17,310 nucleotides of DNA, from NCBI GenBank assembly GCA_003022745.1, contig PXSU01000066.1:1-17310 (forward strand), given 5' to 3'. The notes below the pieces were generated by a model. That model saw only the letters and a program-made list of their open reading frames with translations. It was not told the origin of the DNA and made no database searches. A program made the position numbers and the translations under genes. Positions 1 to 6,648 of this stretch are shown one piece after another (within the stretch, counting starts at the first letter, position 1; the number at the start of each line of letters is the position of its first letter). The DNA is from Halobacteriales archaeon SW_9_67_25 (GTDB taxonomy: Archaea; Halobacteriota; Halobacteria; Halobacteriales; Haloarculaceae).

Positions 1-1
1 C

Positions 2-124
2 AGGTGTGCGCTCCTCGCCGAAGAACGCGAGGAACGGACTTTCTATGGCTTCTGGACCTACGACGGGTCGACCGTCGAGTACGTCCTCGACCACCTCCGG
101 GCGCGATACTGGGTCGGAGAGTGA
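2..124 (+). CDS. C-terminal fragment of an unrecognised protein (cut by window edge)
   Basis: Frame 2 is open from the first base to a TGA at 122-124 and encodes 40 residues that look genuinely coding: third positions are mostly G or C, and the composition is acidic and aromatic. The stretch FYGFWTYDG is followed by STVEYVLDHLRARYWVGE at the C-terminus. The competing frame starting at base 6 reads serine/threonine-rich low-complexity sequence and is a shadow. I do not recognise the family. The short helical end VEYVLDHLRARY could belong to a small regulator or a mobile-element protein, but nothing here decides it. The start lies outside the window. The stop codon sits inside a 7-bp inverted repeat (122-147). 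Confidence 0.5.
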   Translation, partial: RCALLAEEREERTFYGFWTYDGSTVEYVLDHLRARYWVGE

Positions 125-180
125 CGGCGTTGCGTGGCGTGCCGTCAGTGGTCCGTCAACCCTGAACTTGCAGGTTCAGG
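122..180 (+). terminator. Two consecutive hairpins after the upstream gene
   Basis: TGACGGC (122-128) pairs perfectly with GCCGTCA (141-147) across a 12-base loop, and the first arm includes the stop codon of the upstream gene. A second perfect 7-bp hairpin follows: CCTGAAC (161-167) with GTTCAGG (174-180). No T-run follows, so this is not a classic intrinsic or archaeal U-tract terminator. It could be a 3'-end processing or stabilising structure, or the second dyad could be a protein-binding site. The remainder of 125-280 holds no gene that I can support. Confidence 0.3.
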
Positions 181-280
181 TTCCACTCACTCACCTGTTT
201 CATATTGGATAGTTTCTCTAACGCGTGCAAGACACATCGCGCGAATACAGCAGCGGGGCTAATTACGATCCTTTATGACA

Positions 281-1324
281 TTACTCTCGCTGGTTCCATT
301 CGACCTCTGTTACGTCGTCGGTTTCTCGAAGGATGAACGGCCCGATCGAGAGCGTATGTTTAGTAACCGTTGCGATCCGCACGACGTATGCCAGAAGAAC
401 TAGGAACGGGACGAGAGAAATCGTCGCCGCGGCTGCAATGACGAACACGAGTGTTTCGACATCGAAGATTACCACACGATAGGTCGCATCGTTGAAAAAT
501 AGAACCATGCCACCCGACACGAGTAATGCCGGGATTGACGCTGCGAGGATGCGCCGTGAAAGGTTGATGAGATCCCACTGAAAGTACAGTGTCTTAAAAT
601 GTTCGCGGGCGGGGCCGAACAATCGTAACACGTCGAGTACCCGTTCGAGGGCCTCGACTCCCGACTCATCCAACGTGTCTTGGTACCGCTCGTGGATGCG
701 CCGTCCGGTGAAAATCTTCCACGAGTAGTTGAAATTGAGCGCGGACGAGATCACGTCAAATCCGCCAAACCGGGCATCGTCAAGGCCCTCAGACACGCGG
801 TCAGCGTTCTCAACGAGGCTGTCGGTGAAGTCTTCGACCTCCGTTTTGAGGGCCTCGTCGGTGGTGTCCGACACTGAATCACGGAGTTCCTCGGCACGGT
901 CGCCCGAAACCTGAACAAGCGCCCGGAGGAATTGAGCGGGCCGGGAGGGACTCACCGGTGTTTGGATCACGTCCGCCACATCCTGTCGGAACTGCATCGC
1001 TCCGTCCATGCGTTCGCGCTGGTCTTTGACCGCCCCGAATTCTTGGGAGAGGACGAGCTGGTTCAAGGTGAGTACGAGCGTGACACCCGTGATCGTGGCG
1101 GTGAGAAGTCCCTGAAACAGCGTATCCACCGAGTCGCTGGTTCGGATGGCGTTCTCAGCAGTCGGATACAGGTACCCCATGCCGAGCAGTGTGCCGAACA
1201 CAATCGCCACCAGTATCGCTGTGACGAGCCAGCGATCGGCTTTGAGGAGGAACCACAATTTCAGCTGGCTCTGGCTCGCTCGTTCACGTAACAGATCACT
1301 CGGGGTGTCACCACTTCCTGACAT
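281..1324 (-). CDS. Four-helix membrane protein of unknown function
   Basis: This encodes 347 residues. Two hydrophobic helices lie near the N-terminus (about 31-53 and 68-92) and two near the C-terminus (about 255-277 and 290-315). Between them is a soluble, acidic, helix-rich domain of about 160 residues (95-250). The fourth helix ends in a basic edge (VVRIATVTKH), followed by a short hydrophilic tail. The arrangement recalls haloarchaeal conserved hypothetical membrane proteins; I see no transport, protease or nucleotide-binding motif. No signal peptide is apparent. It stands alone, with a 15-bp perfect palindrome 33-47 bases upstream of the start (1357-1371) that could be an operator. Codon use is less GC3-biased than in the dehydrogenase to its right, so this end of the window may be accessory DNA. 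Confidence 0.8.
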   Translation of the reverse strand: MSGSGDTPSDLLRERASQSQLKLWFLLKADRWLVTAILVAIVFGTLLGMGYLYPTAENAIRTSDSVDTLFQGLLTATITGVTLVLTLNQLVLSQEFGAVKDQRERMDGAMQFRQDVADVIQTPVSPSRPAQFLRALVQVSGDRAEELRDSVSDTTDEALKTEVEDFTDSLVENADRVSEGLDDARFGGFDVISSALNFNYSWKIFTGRRIHERYQDTLDESGVEALERVLDVLRLFGPAREHFKTLYFQWDLINLSRRILAASIPALLVSGGMVLFFNDATYRVVIFDVETLVFVIAAAATISLVPFLVLLAYVVRIATVTKHTLSIGPFILRETDDVTEVEWNQRE

Positions 1325-1356
1325 AATTCGATTACTGGCGACCGTCAGGAAAATCC

Positions 1357-1371
1357 TTGGGAGACTCCCAA
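1357..1371. promoter_or_regulatory. 15-bp perfect palindrome upstream of the membrane-protein gene
   Basis: TTGGGAG-A-CTCCCAA has 7-bp perfect arms around a single base. It lies 33-47 bases upstream of the ATG of the minus-strand membrane protein (start 1324). For a leaderless haloarchaeal gene this is just upstream of where the TATA/BRE would be (about 1351). A weak AT-rich element, GGATTTTCC on the minus strand, lies at about 1347-1356. An operator is the natural reading, but no regulator is identified. Confidence 0.35.
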
Positions 1372-1497
1372 TTCACGTAACGTAGATCATCTACAACTGA
1401 ACGAGAGAGCACCGTATTCCGAGTGCCTTGGTGTGGGAACTCAGCGTAACCTCGCACTGCTGAACTCACCCTCTGAGTCTTGCGCCACATTACTACC

Positions 1498-1523
1498 AGC
1501 TAGCAGACCGATCTGCTCTAGCT
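1498..1523. repeat. Imperfect hairpin, arms 10 and 12 bases
   Basis: AGCTAGCAGA (1498-1507) pairs with TCTGCTCTAGCT (1512-1523) across a CCGA tetraloop. There is one bulged C in the right arm. It is isolated in a non-coding gap. It could be a transcript end, part of a small RNA or a mobile-element remnant; nothing distinguishes these. Confidence 0.3.
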
Positions 1524-1607
1524 TGGAGTGGATGACTTACAAATTGAGGATTGAAGAACCAGTCAGCGCACGACACCAGAATTATGAGAGCGGGGGTGGG
1601 CCACTCA

Positions 1608-1687
1608 TAGTGATTGCTGTAGTCCGTTACCGGATCGACCGCACGACGTCCCGCGGTCGATACGGTAAAAAGCTACAGCAATCACTA
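1608..1687. repeat. 80-base near-perfect palindromic element (MITE-like)
   Basis: The outer arms are a perfect 15-bp inverted repeat: TAGTGATTGCTGTAG (1608-1622) and CTACAGCAATCACTA (1673-1687). Inside, after 4 mismatched bases on each side, a second pair of arms matches 15 of 16: TTACCGGATCGACCGC (1627-1642) and GCGGTCGATACGGTAA (1653-1668). The central loop is ACGACGTCCC (1643-1652). The trinucleotide TCA occurs immediately outside both ends (1605-1607 and 1688-1690) and could be a 3-bp target duplication, although three bases can match by chance. Size, symmetry and position fit a miniature inverted-repeat element mobilised in trans by a transposase encoded elsewhere. A large hairpin or protein-binding site is the alternative. 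No transposase frame is present. Confidence 0.6.
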
Positions 1688-1787
1688 TCAGACATGCCAG
1701 CCGAAGCACTCGTCTCAGAGACCTACTTCGGCTACGACCTGGCGCTCCCGACCAGAGCGGTCCGGATCGAGGACGGGGACCTGTACA

Positions 1788-2939
1788 CTACCGCGGCGCG
1801 TGCCGGTAGATGAGGTTGCGCTGGATCGCGTTCGCGCCCTCGTAGATGACGGGGATGCGGACGTCCCGGTAGACGCGGGCGATCCGACGGTCGGCGAGGA
1901 TCGACCGGCCGCCGTGGAGTTCCATCGCGGTCTCTGCACACTCGACGGCGGCTTCCGTGGCGGCCGTCTTCGCCAGGGCCGCCCAGTACCCGGGCCGGTC
2001 CGTCCCGGCCACCCTGTCGGCGGCGTGCCAGACGAGGGTGCGTGCGGACTCGAAGGCGAGGCGCATGTCCGCCAGGTCGTGCTGGACGGCCTGGAACTCG
2101 TCGACGGTCCGGCCGAACGCCTCGCGGTCGTGGACGAACGCCGAGGCCTCCTCGATGGCCGCCGCCGCGAGGCCGAGGCCGTGCCCGCCGACGATCAGCC
2201 GCCCCTTGTTGAAAAACTCCGCCAGCATGTAGAAGCCGGTGCCCTCGACGCCGACCAGGTTCTCCGCGGGAATCCGGCACTCGTCGAAGACGATGTGGGC
2301 CTGTTTCGAGGCGCGCATCGCCATCTTCTCCGGGATGTGCTCGGCCTCGAAGCCGTCGGCGTCGGTCGGGACGACGAACAGCGAGTAGTTACCGTAGCGG
2401 TCCTCGCCGTCGCCCGTCTTCGCGTAGACGGTCAGCCAGTCGGCCTCGACGCCGTTGCCGATCCAGTACTTCTCGCCGTCGAGCACCCACTCCTCGCCCT
2501 CCTTTCTGGCGGTCGTGGACATCCCCGCGAGGTCGCTGCCGGTTTCGGGTTCCGAGACCGCCAGGCCGGTGAGCTGGTCGTTCTCCGCGACCGGGCGGAC
2601 GAACGTCTCGATCTGCTCGTCGGTGCCGTACTCGACGACCAGGTCCGCGCCGAAACTCGCCAGTTGCAGCGTCAGGGCGAGCCCGGCGTCTGCGCGGTAG
2701 AACTCCTCGGCGATGGCGAGGACCTCGTGCAACGAGAGCCCCCGGCCGCCGTACTCCTCGGGGATGTCCTGCGCGACGAGGCCGGCGTCCATCCCCGCCT
2801 CCAGCACCTCCCAGGGGTACTCGCCGCGTTCGAAGCACTCGGCTGCGTTCGGTTCGATGTGCTCGGCGGCGAACTCCCGGGCCTCCCGCTTGGCGCCGCG
2901 CGCGTCTTCCGGGAGGAGATGCTCGTCCAGCAGGTCCAT
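1788..2939 (-). CDS. Acyl-CoA dehydrogenase
   Basis: This 383-residue flavoprotein would oxidise an acyl-CoA to the 2,3-enoyl-CoA in fatty-acid or branched-chain amino-acid breakdown, passing electrons to an electron-transfer flavoprotein. The family order is complete: an N-terminal helical domain, then the FAD-contacting segment LTGLAVSEPETGSDLAG, the middle beta domain (EGEEWVLDGEKYWIGNG), and a C-terminal helical domain. The latter contains EAFGRTVDEFQAVQHDLADM and ends IYEGANAIQRNLIYRHAPR. Glu367 in IYEGAN is at the position of the medium-chain-type catalytic base. Length is normal. The ATG at 2939 is supported by a TATA-like element centred 27 bases upstream. Substrate chain length cannot be told from sequence. 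No beta-oxidation partners lie beside it. Confidence 0.93.
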   Translation of the reverse strand: MDLLDEHLLPEDARGAKREAREFAAEHIEPNAAECFERGEYPWEVLEAGMDAGLVAQDIPEEYGGRGLSLHEVLAIAEEFYRADAGLALTLQLASFGADLVVEYGTDEQIETFVRPVAENDQLTGLAVSEPETGSDLAGMSTTARKEGEEWVLDGEKYWIGNGVEADWLTVYAKTGDGEDRYGNYSLFVVPTDADGFEAEHIPEKMAMRASKQAHIVFDECRIPAENLVGVEGTGFYMLAEFFNKGRLIVGGHGLGLAAAAIEEASAFVHDREAFGRTVDEFQAVQHDLADMRLAFESARTLVWHAADRVAGTDRPGYWAALAKTAATEAAVECAETAMELHGGRSILADRRIARVYRDVRIPVIYEGANAIQRNLIYRHAPR

Positions 2940-2960
2940 ATCGCCCCCTGGTGTGGTGGC

Positions 2961-2970
2961 GGCATATACC
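2961..2970 (-). promoter_or_regulatory. TATA box for the acyl-CoA dehydrogenase gene
   Basis: On the minus strand this reads GGTATATGCC, centred about 27 bases before the ATG at 2939. That is the spacing expected for a leaderless haloarchaeal transcript starting at or next to the start codon. The surrounding sequence is GC-rich, so the AT-rich hexamer stands out. Confidence 0.55.
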
Positions 2971-3048
2971 TCCGGGTATGGTCCGGACGGGGACCTCGGC
3001 CGGGGCCGTCTCGCCCCATGGCGGGACGGTCACTCCCGCCGGAGACGG

Positions 3049-3273
3049 TCACCCCTGCCGGATCTCGTGGACGGTGTGGCCGAGGAATCCCACGAGAGGT
3101 GGCACGAACACCGAGGCGTGGATCGACGGGCCGTAGGCGACGTCCCCGGGTTTGCTCGCCAGGAACAGCCCGTAGACGGCCAGCATGACGACGATCCAGA
3201 TGGCAGTGATGACCAGGAACGGAACTGCATCGCGGGCGGCCCTCGCCGCGGACGCCCGGGCGGAGCGAGTCAT
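3049..3273 (-). CDS. Small two-helix membrane protein
   Basis: This encodes 74 residues. A basic N-terminus (MTRSARASAARAARD) leads into a strongly hydrophobic helix (about 17-40, VPFLVITAIWIVVMLAVYGLF), a short outside loop (SKPGDVAYGPSIHA), and a second helix (about 54-67, VFVPPLVGFLGHTVH). The tail is short. I know no function; small conserved membrane proteins of this size are common in haloarchaea. The frame is open further upstream, but earlier starts would run into the divergent gfcR gene, and the ATG at 3273 leaves room for a shared promoter region (3274-3346). An AT-rich element on the minus strand, TTTTGTAC, sits about 27 bases upstream and supports this start. Confidence 0.65.
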   Translation of the reverse strand: MTRSARASAARAARDAVPFLVITAIWIVVMLAVYGLFLASKPGDVAYGPSIHASVFVPPLVGFLGHTVHEIRQG

Positions 3274-3346
3274 GTGCGGACGAAGTGGTGTCGGGTACAA
3301 AACGGTAGTGAAAACATCCATACGGGTGCCGACGAAAGACGACTGC

Positions 3347-3982
3347 ATGAAGAACGTCGACGACCTGATACGGGGCGCGGCCGACCTCGCAGAGCGGGGG
3401 CTCTCGAAGGGCGAGATCGCGGACGAACTCAACGTCTCCCGGGAGACTGCGAGCTGGCTGGTCGAGCGCAGCGATGCGAGCGCACCCGCCCAATCCCGGC
3501 CGGAGCCGGCCGGCGGACCCGAGGACATCCACGTCGACTGGTGTGCCATCGGGCGGGACTCGACCCGGCTGTACCACGCCGGCGCGGCCATGGCCGACCT
3601 GCTCACGAAGGAGGGCACCGAAGTGGACCTCACCATCGGCATCGAGAAGGCGGGCGTGCCGCTTGCGACGACGGTCGCGCGCGAACTCGATACTGACCTG
3701 AGCACGTACGCACCCAGCAAACACCAGTGGGACGACGGCGACGGGGGCGGTCAGGGCGGGGGGTTTTCCCGGAACTTCGCGGACATCCGCGACCGCGAGT
3801 GCTACGTGGTCGACGACACCATCACGAGCGGGACGACGATGACAGAGACGGTCGAGGCCGTCCGCGCACAGGGCGGTGAGCCCGTCGCCTGCGTGGTGCT
3901 CGTGGACAAGCAGGGTATCGAGGACATCGAGGGCGTCCCGGTCTACTCGCTGGTGCAGGTCATCCGCGTCGGCAACCAGTGA
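3347..3982 (+). CDS. gfcR: GfcR-like transcriptional regulator with phosphoribosyltransferase fold
   Basis: This 211-residue protein joins an N-terminal helix-turn-helix (about 17-40: GLSKGEIADELNVSRETASWLVE) to a type I phosphoribosyltransferase domain. The PRPP-loop motif is VVDDTITSGTT (154-164). This architecture is that of haloarchaeal GfcR (often labelled orotate phosphoribosyltransferase-like), known in Haloferax as a regulator of glucose and fructose catabolism genes. The domain is thought to sense a metabolite rather than make OMP. ATG 3347 gives the family's N-terminus MKNVDDLI; earlier in-frame starts would extend into the promoter region. A glycine/aspartate-rich insertion (about 129-139) precedes FSRNFADIRDR. 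The start of a damaged gamma-carbonic-anhydrase gene lies just after the stop, so the two were probably cotranscribed. Confidence 0.9.
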   Translation: MKNVDDLIRGAADLAERGLSKGEIADELNVSRETASWLVERSDASAPAQSRPEPAGGPEDIHVDWCAIGRDSTRLYHAGAAMADLLTKEGTEVDLTIGIEKAGVPLATTVARELDTDLSTYAPSKHQWDDGDGGGQGGGFSRNFADIRDRECYVVDDTITSGTTMTETVEAVRAQGGEPVACVVLVDKQGIEDIEGVPVYSLVQVIRVGNQ

Positions 3983-4667
3983 GATGCTCCGCCCCTTCGA
4001 GGGGACCGCCCCGTCGGTCGGGATGGGCGCGGTCGTCCTCGATAACGCCCGCGTCGGCGAGCGCGCCGTGGTCGGTGCCGGCAGCGTCGTCGACCTCGGG
4101 GTCCTCGTCCATGAACAGCGCCCGGACCTCCTCGAAGCGGCCACGCGTTGCGATGCGCTCGGCGTGGTACTCGATTGCCTTCGCGGAGTTCTCGTTGCGC
4201 TCGGTGCCGTGACCCACGACGGCGAGGCCGACCCCCTCGCCCACCCCGGGGTCGCCGGTGACCGACTCCGCGCGCCGGACGATGACGTCGCTCATAGCGT
4301 CGTGGGTTCCGACTGGACCGCAGTAGTGGACGGTCGCGTCGACATCGCTGGCCCTCAGCGTGGCGTGGTCGGCACTCGTCCCGTCAGAACCCCACAGCGC
4401 CGGGTCCCACCCCTCCAGGCGCAACTCGCGGGGGAGGACCTGCTCGGTGAAGTAGCCCTCGCTGACGAACAGGGGGACGACGTACACCGCCTCGCTCGCG
4501 AGCGTCCGCAGCGCCTCCCGGAAGTGTGGCTCTTCCTTCCAGAAGGTCTCCTGTACCTCGTCGAAGGCACCCGCGGCACGGATCCGGTCGGCGTGGTCGA
4601 AGGCCGGCGTGCTCGAATCCGGATTGAGGTGGGACCCGTGGGCCGCGACCAGCAGTGCCTGACTCAT
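3960..4667 (-). CDS. cbiX: CbiX-type chelatase, C-terminally truncated
   Basis: This CbiX/SirB family protein would insert cobalt (or another divalent metal) into sirohydrochlorin-type tetrapyrroles. Two repeats are visible: the first with LLVAAHGSHLNPDSS (5-19) and VVPLFVSEGYFTEQ (63-76), the second beginning AVVGHGTERNENSAKA (149-164). The second repeat stops resembling the family after FMDEDPEVDD (about 185-194). The remaining 41 residues are antisense to the carbonic anhydrase remnant and the end of gfcR. A full haloarchaeal protein continues with another VVPLF-like strand carrying a histidine, which is absent here. The start ATG overlaps the wtpC stop (ATGA), so it is the last gene of the transporter operon as arranged. 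His10 is present. Activity is doubtful because half of the second domain is gone. Confidence 0.75.
   Translation of the reverse strand: MSQALLVAAHGSHLNPDSSTPAFDHADRIRAAGAFDEVQETFWKEEPHFREALRTLASEAVYVVPLFVSEGYFTEQVLPRELRLEGWDPALWGSDGTSADHATLRASDVDATVHYCGPVGTHDAMSDVIVRRAESVTGDPGVGEGVGLAVVGHGTERNENSAKAIEYHAERIATRGRFEEVRALFMDEDPEVDDAAGTDHGALADAGVIEDDRAHPDRRGGPLEGAEHLTGCRRG
3984..4091 (+). pseudogene. Remnant of a gamma-class carbonic anhydrase (hexapeptide-repeat) gene
   Basis: The ATG at 3984 lies one base after the gfcR stop and reads MLRPFEGTAPSV, a typical start for haloarchaeal gamma-carbonic anhydrase-like proteins. It then jumps directly to GMGAVVLDNARVGERAVVGAGSVV, left-handed beta-helix repeat sequence that normally lies about 100 residues further on. 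The metal-binding histidines and most repeats are missing. From about 4092 the same frame is antisense to cbiX and no longer resembles the family. I therefore see two lesions: an internal deletion at about 4017-4024, and a second junction at about 4086-4091 that joins it tail-to-tail with the truncated cbiX. The protein could not be a working carbonic anhydrase. The missing-segment size is judged from memory of the family. Confidence 0.6.
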
Positions 4668-5824
4668 CCTCTCCGGGTACGCCGCTCGTGGACTTGAGGG
4701 CGTCGTCCGTGTCCCGTGGACAGTTCGTCTCCGGTATGCTTGTGAGTTCCTACGACGACGACATCTGAAGGGTCGATTTCGACGGTAACCTCATCCCCTT
4801 CGTCGATACTGGTATTCGAGTCGACGACCGTTTTGAACGCCTCCGGAAGCCCACAGTCGAGGAAGGCAGTCCGTGACCGTCCCTCGGGTATGACGCGCTC
4901 TACGATGCCGTCGATCCTGTTGATCGACGTGTTCCCATACCTGTCTCGTCGGGCCCGAGTACGGCTCCCGCCGTCACCTCTCGTGGTCCCCGCAATCGTC
5001 ACGGATTCGGGGGCAATACCGATACAGACCTCGGATTCCGATACGTCATCGATACCCGTGCGATCCGGTTCTACACACGCAACGGCGATATCCACGACCG
5101 TTCGGCCGGAGTCAGTCTCACATATCTCGCCGCGTATCAGGTTCTCGATACCAACGAAGTCGGCGACGAATTCGTTCCGTGGCGATTCGAGAATCGTCTC
5201 GTACTCACCCCGCTGGAGTACAGCGCCATCTCTCATCACGACGACCGAGTCCGCTACGACTGAAGCCTCGTTCTGGTCGTGCGTGACGTAGATGCAGGGA
5301 ATGTCGAGGTCGGCGAGGATGCGCCTGAGTTCGTACTTGAGACGCCGACGAATGGGCTCGTCGAGCCCCGTTGTGGGCTCGTCGAGGAGTAATGCGTCGG
5401 GGTCTGTAACGATCGCCCTGGCCACCGAGACGCGGCGTTTCTCGCCCCCCGAGAGCGTCTCCGGCGATCTATCAGCTTCCATCAATCCATCAATCTCCAG
5501 CAACTCACACAGGCCGCGAATCTCGCCGTCGGTGAGTACGGCCCCGTACTCGACGTTCTCACGCACAGAGAGGTGGGGAAAGAGCGTCGGTCGCTGAAAG
5601 ACCATCCCGATATTTCTCTGCTCGGGGGCGACACCATCGAGCGGTCGATCATCGAGAAGAACACAGCCAGCGTCGGGAGTCTCGAAGCCGGAGATGACTT
5701 CGAGCAGTGTCGACTTCCCGCTCCCGCTGGGTCCGATAACTGCGGTGATCTCGTTTCCGAGTTCGATGTCGACGTCGAGCTCGAAGTTAGCGTACGCCTT
5801 TGTGACCCCGGCGAGACGAATCAT
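4664..5824 (-). CDS. wtpC: Tungstate/molybdate ABC transporter ATP-binding protein
   Basis: This 386-residue ATPase energises the importer with WtpA and WtpB at the inner face of the membrane. Walker A is GPSGSGKST (31-39) and the Q-loop Gln is at 77 (MVFQRPTLFP). The ABC signature is LSGGE (124-128), Walker B is ALLLDEP (144-150) and the H-loop His is at 182 (YVTHDQNEA). After about residue 230 a TOBE/MOP-like regulatory domain follows, the oxyanion-sensing region in ModC-type proteins. ATG 5824 overlaps the wtpB stop (ATGA); a longer in-frame extension upstream would lie inside wtpB. The last 20 or so residues (after VVVVGTHKH) are arginine-rich and run into the cbiX start. They look like read-through into foreign sequence, a possible insertion boundary. 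Confidence 0.85.
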   Translation of the reverse strand: MIRLAGVTKAYANFELDVDIELGNEITAVIGPSGSGKSTLLEVISGFETPDAGCVLLDDRPLDGVAPEQRNIGMVFQRPTLFPHLSVRENVEYGAVLTDGEIRGLCELLEIDGLMEADRSPETLSGGEKRRVSVARAIVTDPDALLLDEPTTGLDEPIRRRLKYELRRILADLDIPCIYVTHDQNEASVVADSVVVMRDGAVLQRGEYETILESPRNEFVADFVGIENLIRGEICETDSGRTVVDIAVACVEPDRTGIDDVSESEVCIGIAPESVTIAGTTRGDGGSRTRARRDRYGNTSINRIDGIVERVIPEGRSRTAFLDCGLPEAFKTVVDSNTSIDEGDEVTVEIDPSDVVVVGTHKHTGDELSTGHGRRPQVHERRTRRG

Positions 5825-6648
5825 TCTCTGACACCGATTGTCTTTCCGGAATAGCGGATTCCGACGACGACGGCCAACCCGAGAGTCACCAGTACTGCGA
5901 CAATCGGGAGCGTAGCGTAGACGCCTCTCGATATGAAGGTCACCCATATCTGTGTCGGCATCGTCTGTGGATTGTACGCGGTCATCATCGTGGCGCCAAA
6001 CTCGCCGATCGAACGCGCGAACGTGAGGGCGATACCCGCGAGTATGTGTCCGCTGGAGAGGGGCAACGAGACCCGGAAGAACGTTTCAACGGGCCCCTTT
6101 CCCAGGCTCCTCGAAGCCCGCTCGTACTCCGCAACCGAGTCGAAACCCGCCCGTGACGTGATGACCACGAACGGTGATGCCACGAAGGTCTGTGCCAAGA
6201 CGATTCCAATGTACGAATCGGTGAGCGTCAGTCCCAGCGAGTTGGCAACCTGTCCGACAGGTGTGAAGCTCCCGAACCCCGTGAGGAGCATCACACCACC
6301 GACGACTGGAGGAAGCACGAGCGGAAGTATGACGAGCGAGTCGACGAGGAGTTTCCCCCTGAACTCCGACCGCGAGAGAAAGTAGGCCAGAGGAACCCCG
6401 AAAACTGTGGCGACAGCTGTCGAGATGGGGGCTGTCGTGAGGGAGTATCTGGCTGCCGAAACGACCTCCGGGCGGGCGAAGTCAGCAACAGCGATCCCGT
6501 TTCCCTGAGCGCCCGCAAAAAAGGTCACGAACGGGTAGAGTAGATAGACGGCCAGAACGGCCCCGAGGAGGCCAAAGACAGTGTAACCGCCACCGAAGAC
6601 CCAGTTGATCCCCGTTCTGTCGCGTCTGTTTCGGTGTGCCCGAGTCAT
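5821..6648 (-). CDS. wtpB: Tungstate/molybdate ABC transporter permease
   Basis: This 275-residue integral membrane protein has about six hydrophobic helices (for example FGLLGAVLAVYLLYPFVTFFA, LLVDSLVILPLVLPPVVGGVML and LPIVAVLVTLGLAVVVGIRY). It belongs to the ModB/WtpB/CysT permease family. The cytoplasmic EAA-type coupling loop is visible as ERASRSLGKGPVETFFRVSLPLS followed by AGIALTFARSIGEFGATMM. The N-terminus is short and basic (MTRAHRNRRDRT), as expected for an inside-facing end. Its ATG overlaps the wtpA stop, and its stop overlaps the wtpC start, both as ATGA, so translation is probably coupled. Sulfate permeases are close relatives; the substrate call rests mainly on the binding protein and the neighbouring regulator. 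Confidence 0.85.
   Translation of the reverse strand: MTRAHRNRRDRTGINWVFGGGYTVFGLLGAVLAVYLLYPFVTFFAGAQGNGIAVADFARPEVVSAARYSLTTAPISTAVATVFGVPLAYFLSRSEFRGKLLVDSLVILPLVLPPVVGGVMLLTGFGSFTPVGQVANSLGLTLTDSYIGIVLAQTFVASPFVVITSRAGFDSVAEYERASRSLGKGPVETFFRVSLPLSSGHILAGIALTFARSIGEFGATMMTAYNPQTMPTQIWVTFISRGVYATLPIVAVLVTLGLAVVVGIRYSGKTIGVRE

Larger units (their letters stand above)
1325..1787. other. 463-base gap without a convincing gene
   Basis: I find no protein with convincing codon bias across most of this gap; the long plus-strand frame running to 1813 is low-complexity in its first half. It contains the 15-bp palindrome at 1357-1371, an imperfect hairpin at 1498-1523, and the 80-base palindromic element at 1608-1687. 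A short GC3-rich frame (ATG 1694 to TGA 1813, 39 residues, beginning MPAEALVSETYFGYDLALPT) follows the element. It overlaps the 3' end of the dehydrogenase on the opposite strand, and could be a gene remnant or a shadow. The gap looks like a site of mobile-element activity rather than a normal intergenic region. Confidence 0.4.

Noticed and set aside
1800..3188. 462-residue plus-strand open frame
   Set aside because: It is antisense to the intact acyl-CoA dehydrogenase, is rich in valine, arginine and glycine from GC skew, and has no family similarity.
2672..4144. 490-residue minus-strand open frame
   Set aside because: It crosses gfcR, the small membrane gene and the dehydrogenase in other frames. 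Its arginine/proline-rich composition is that of a high-GC shadow.
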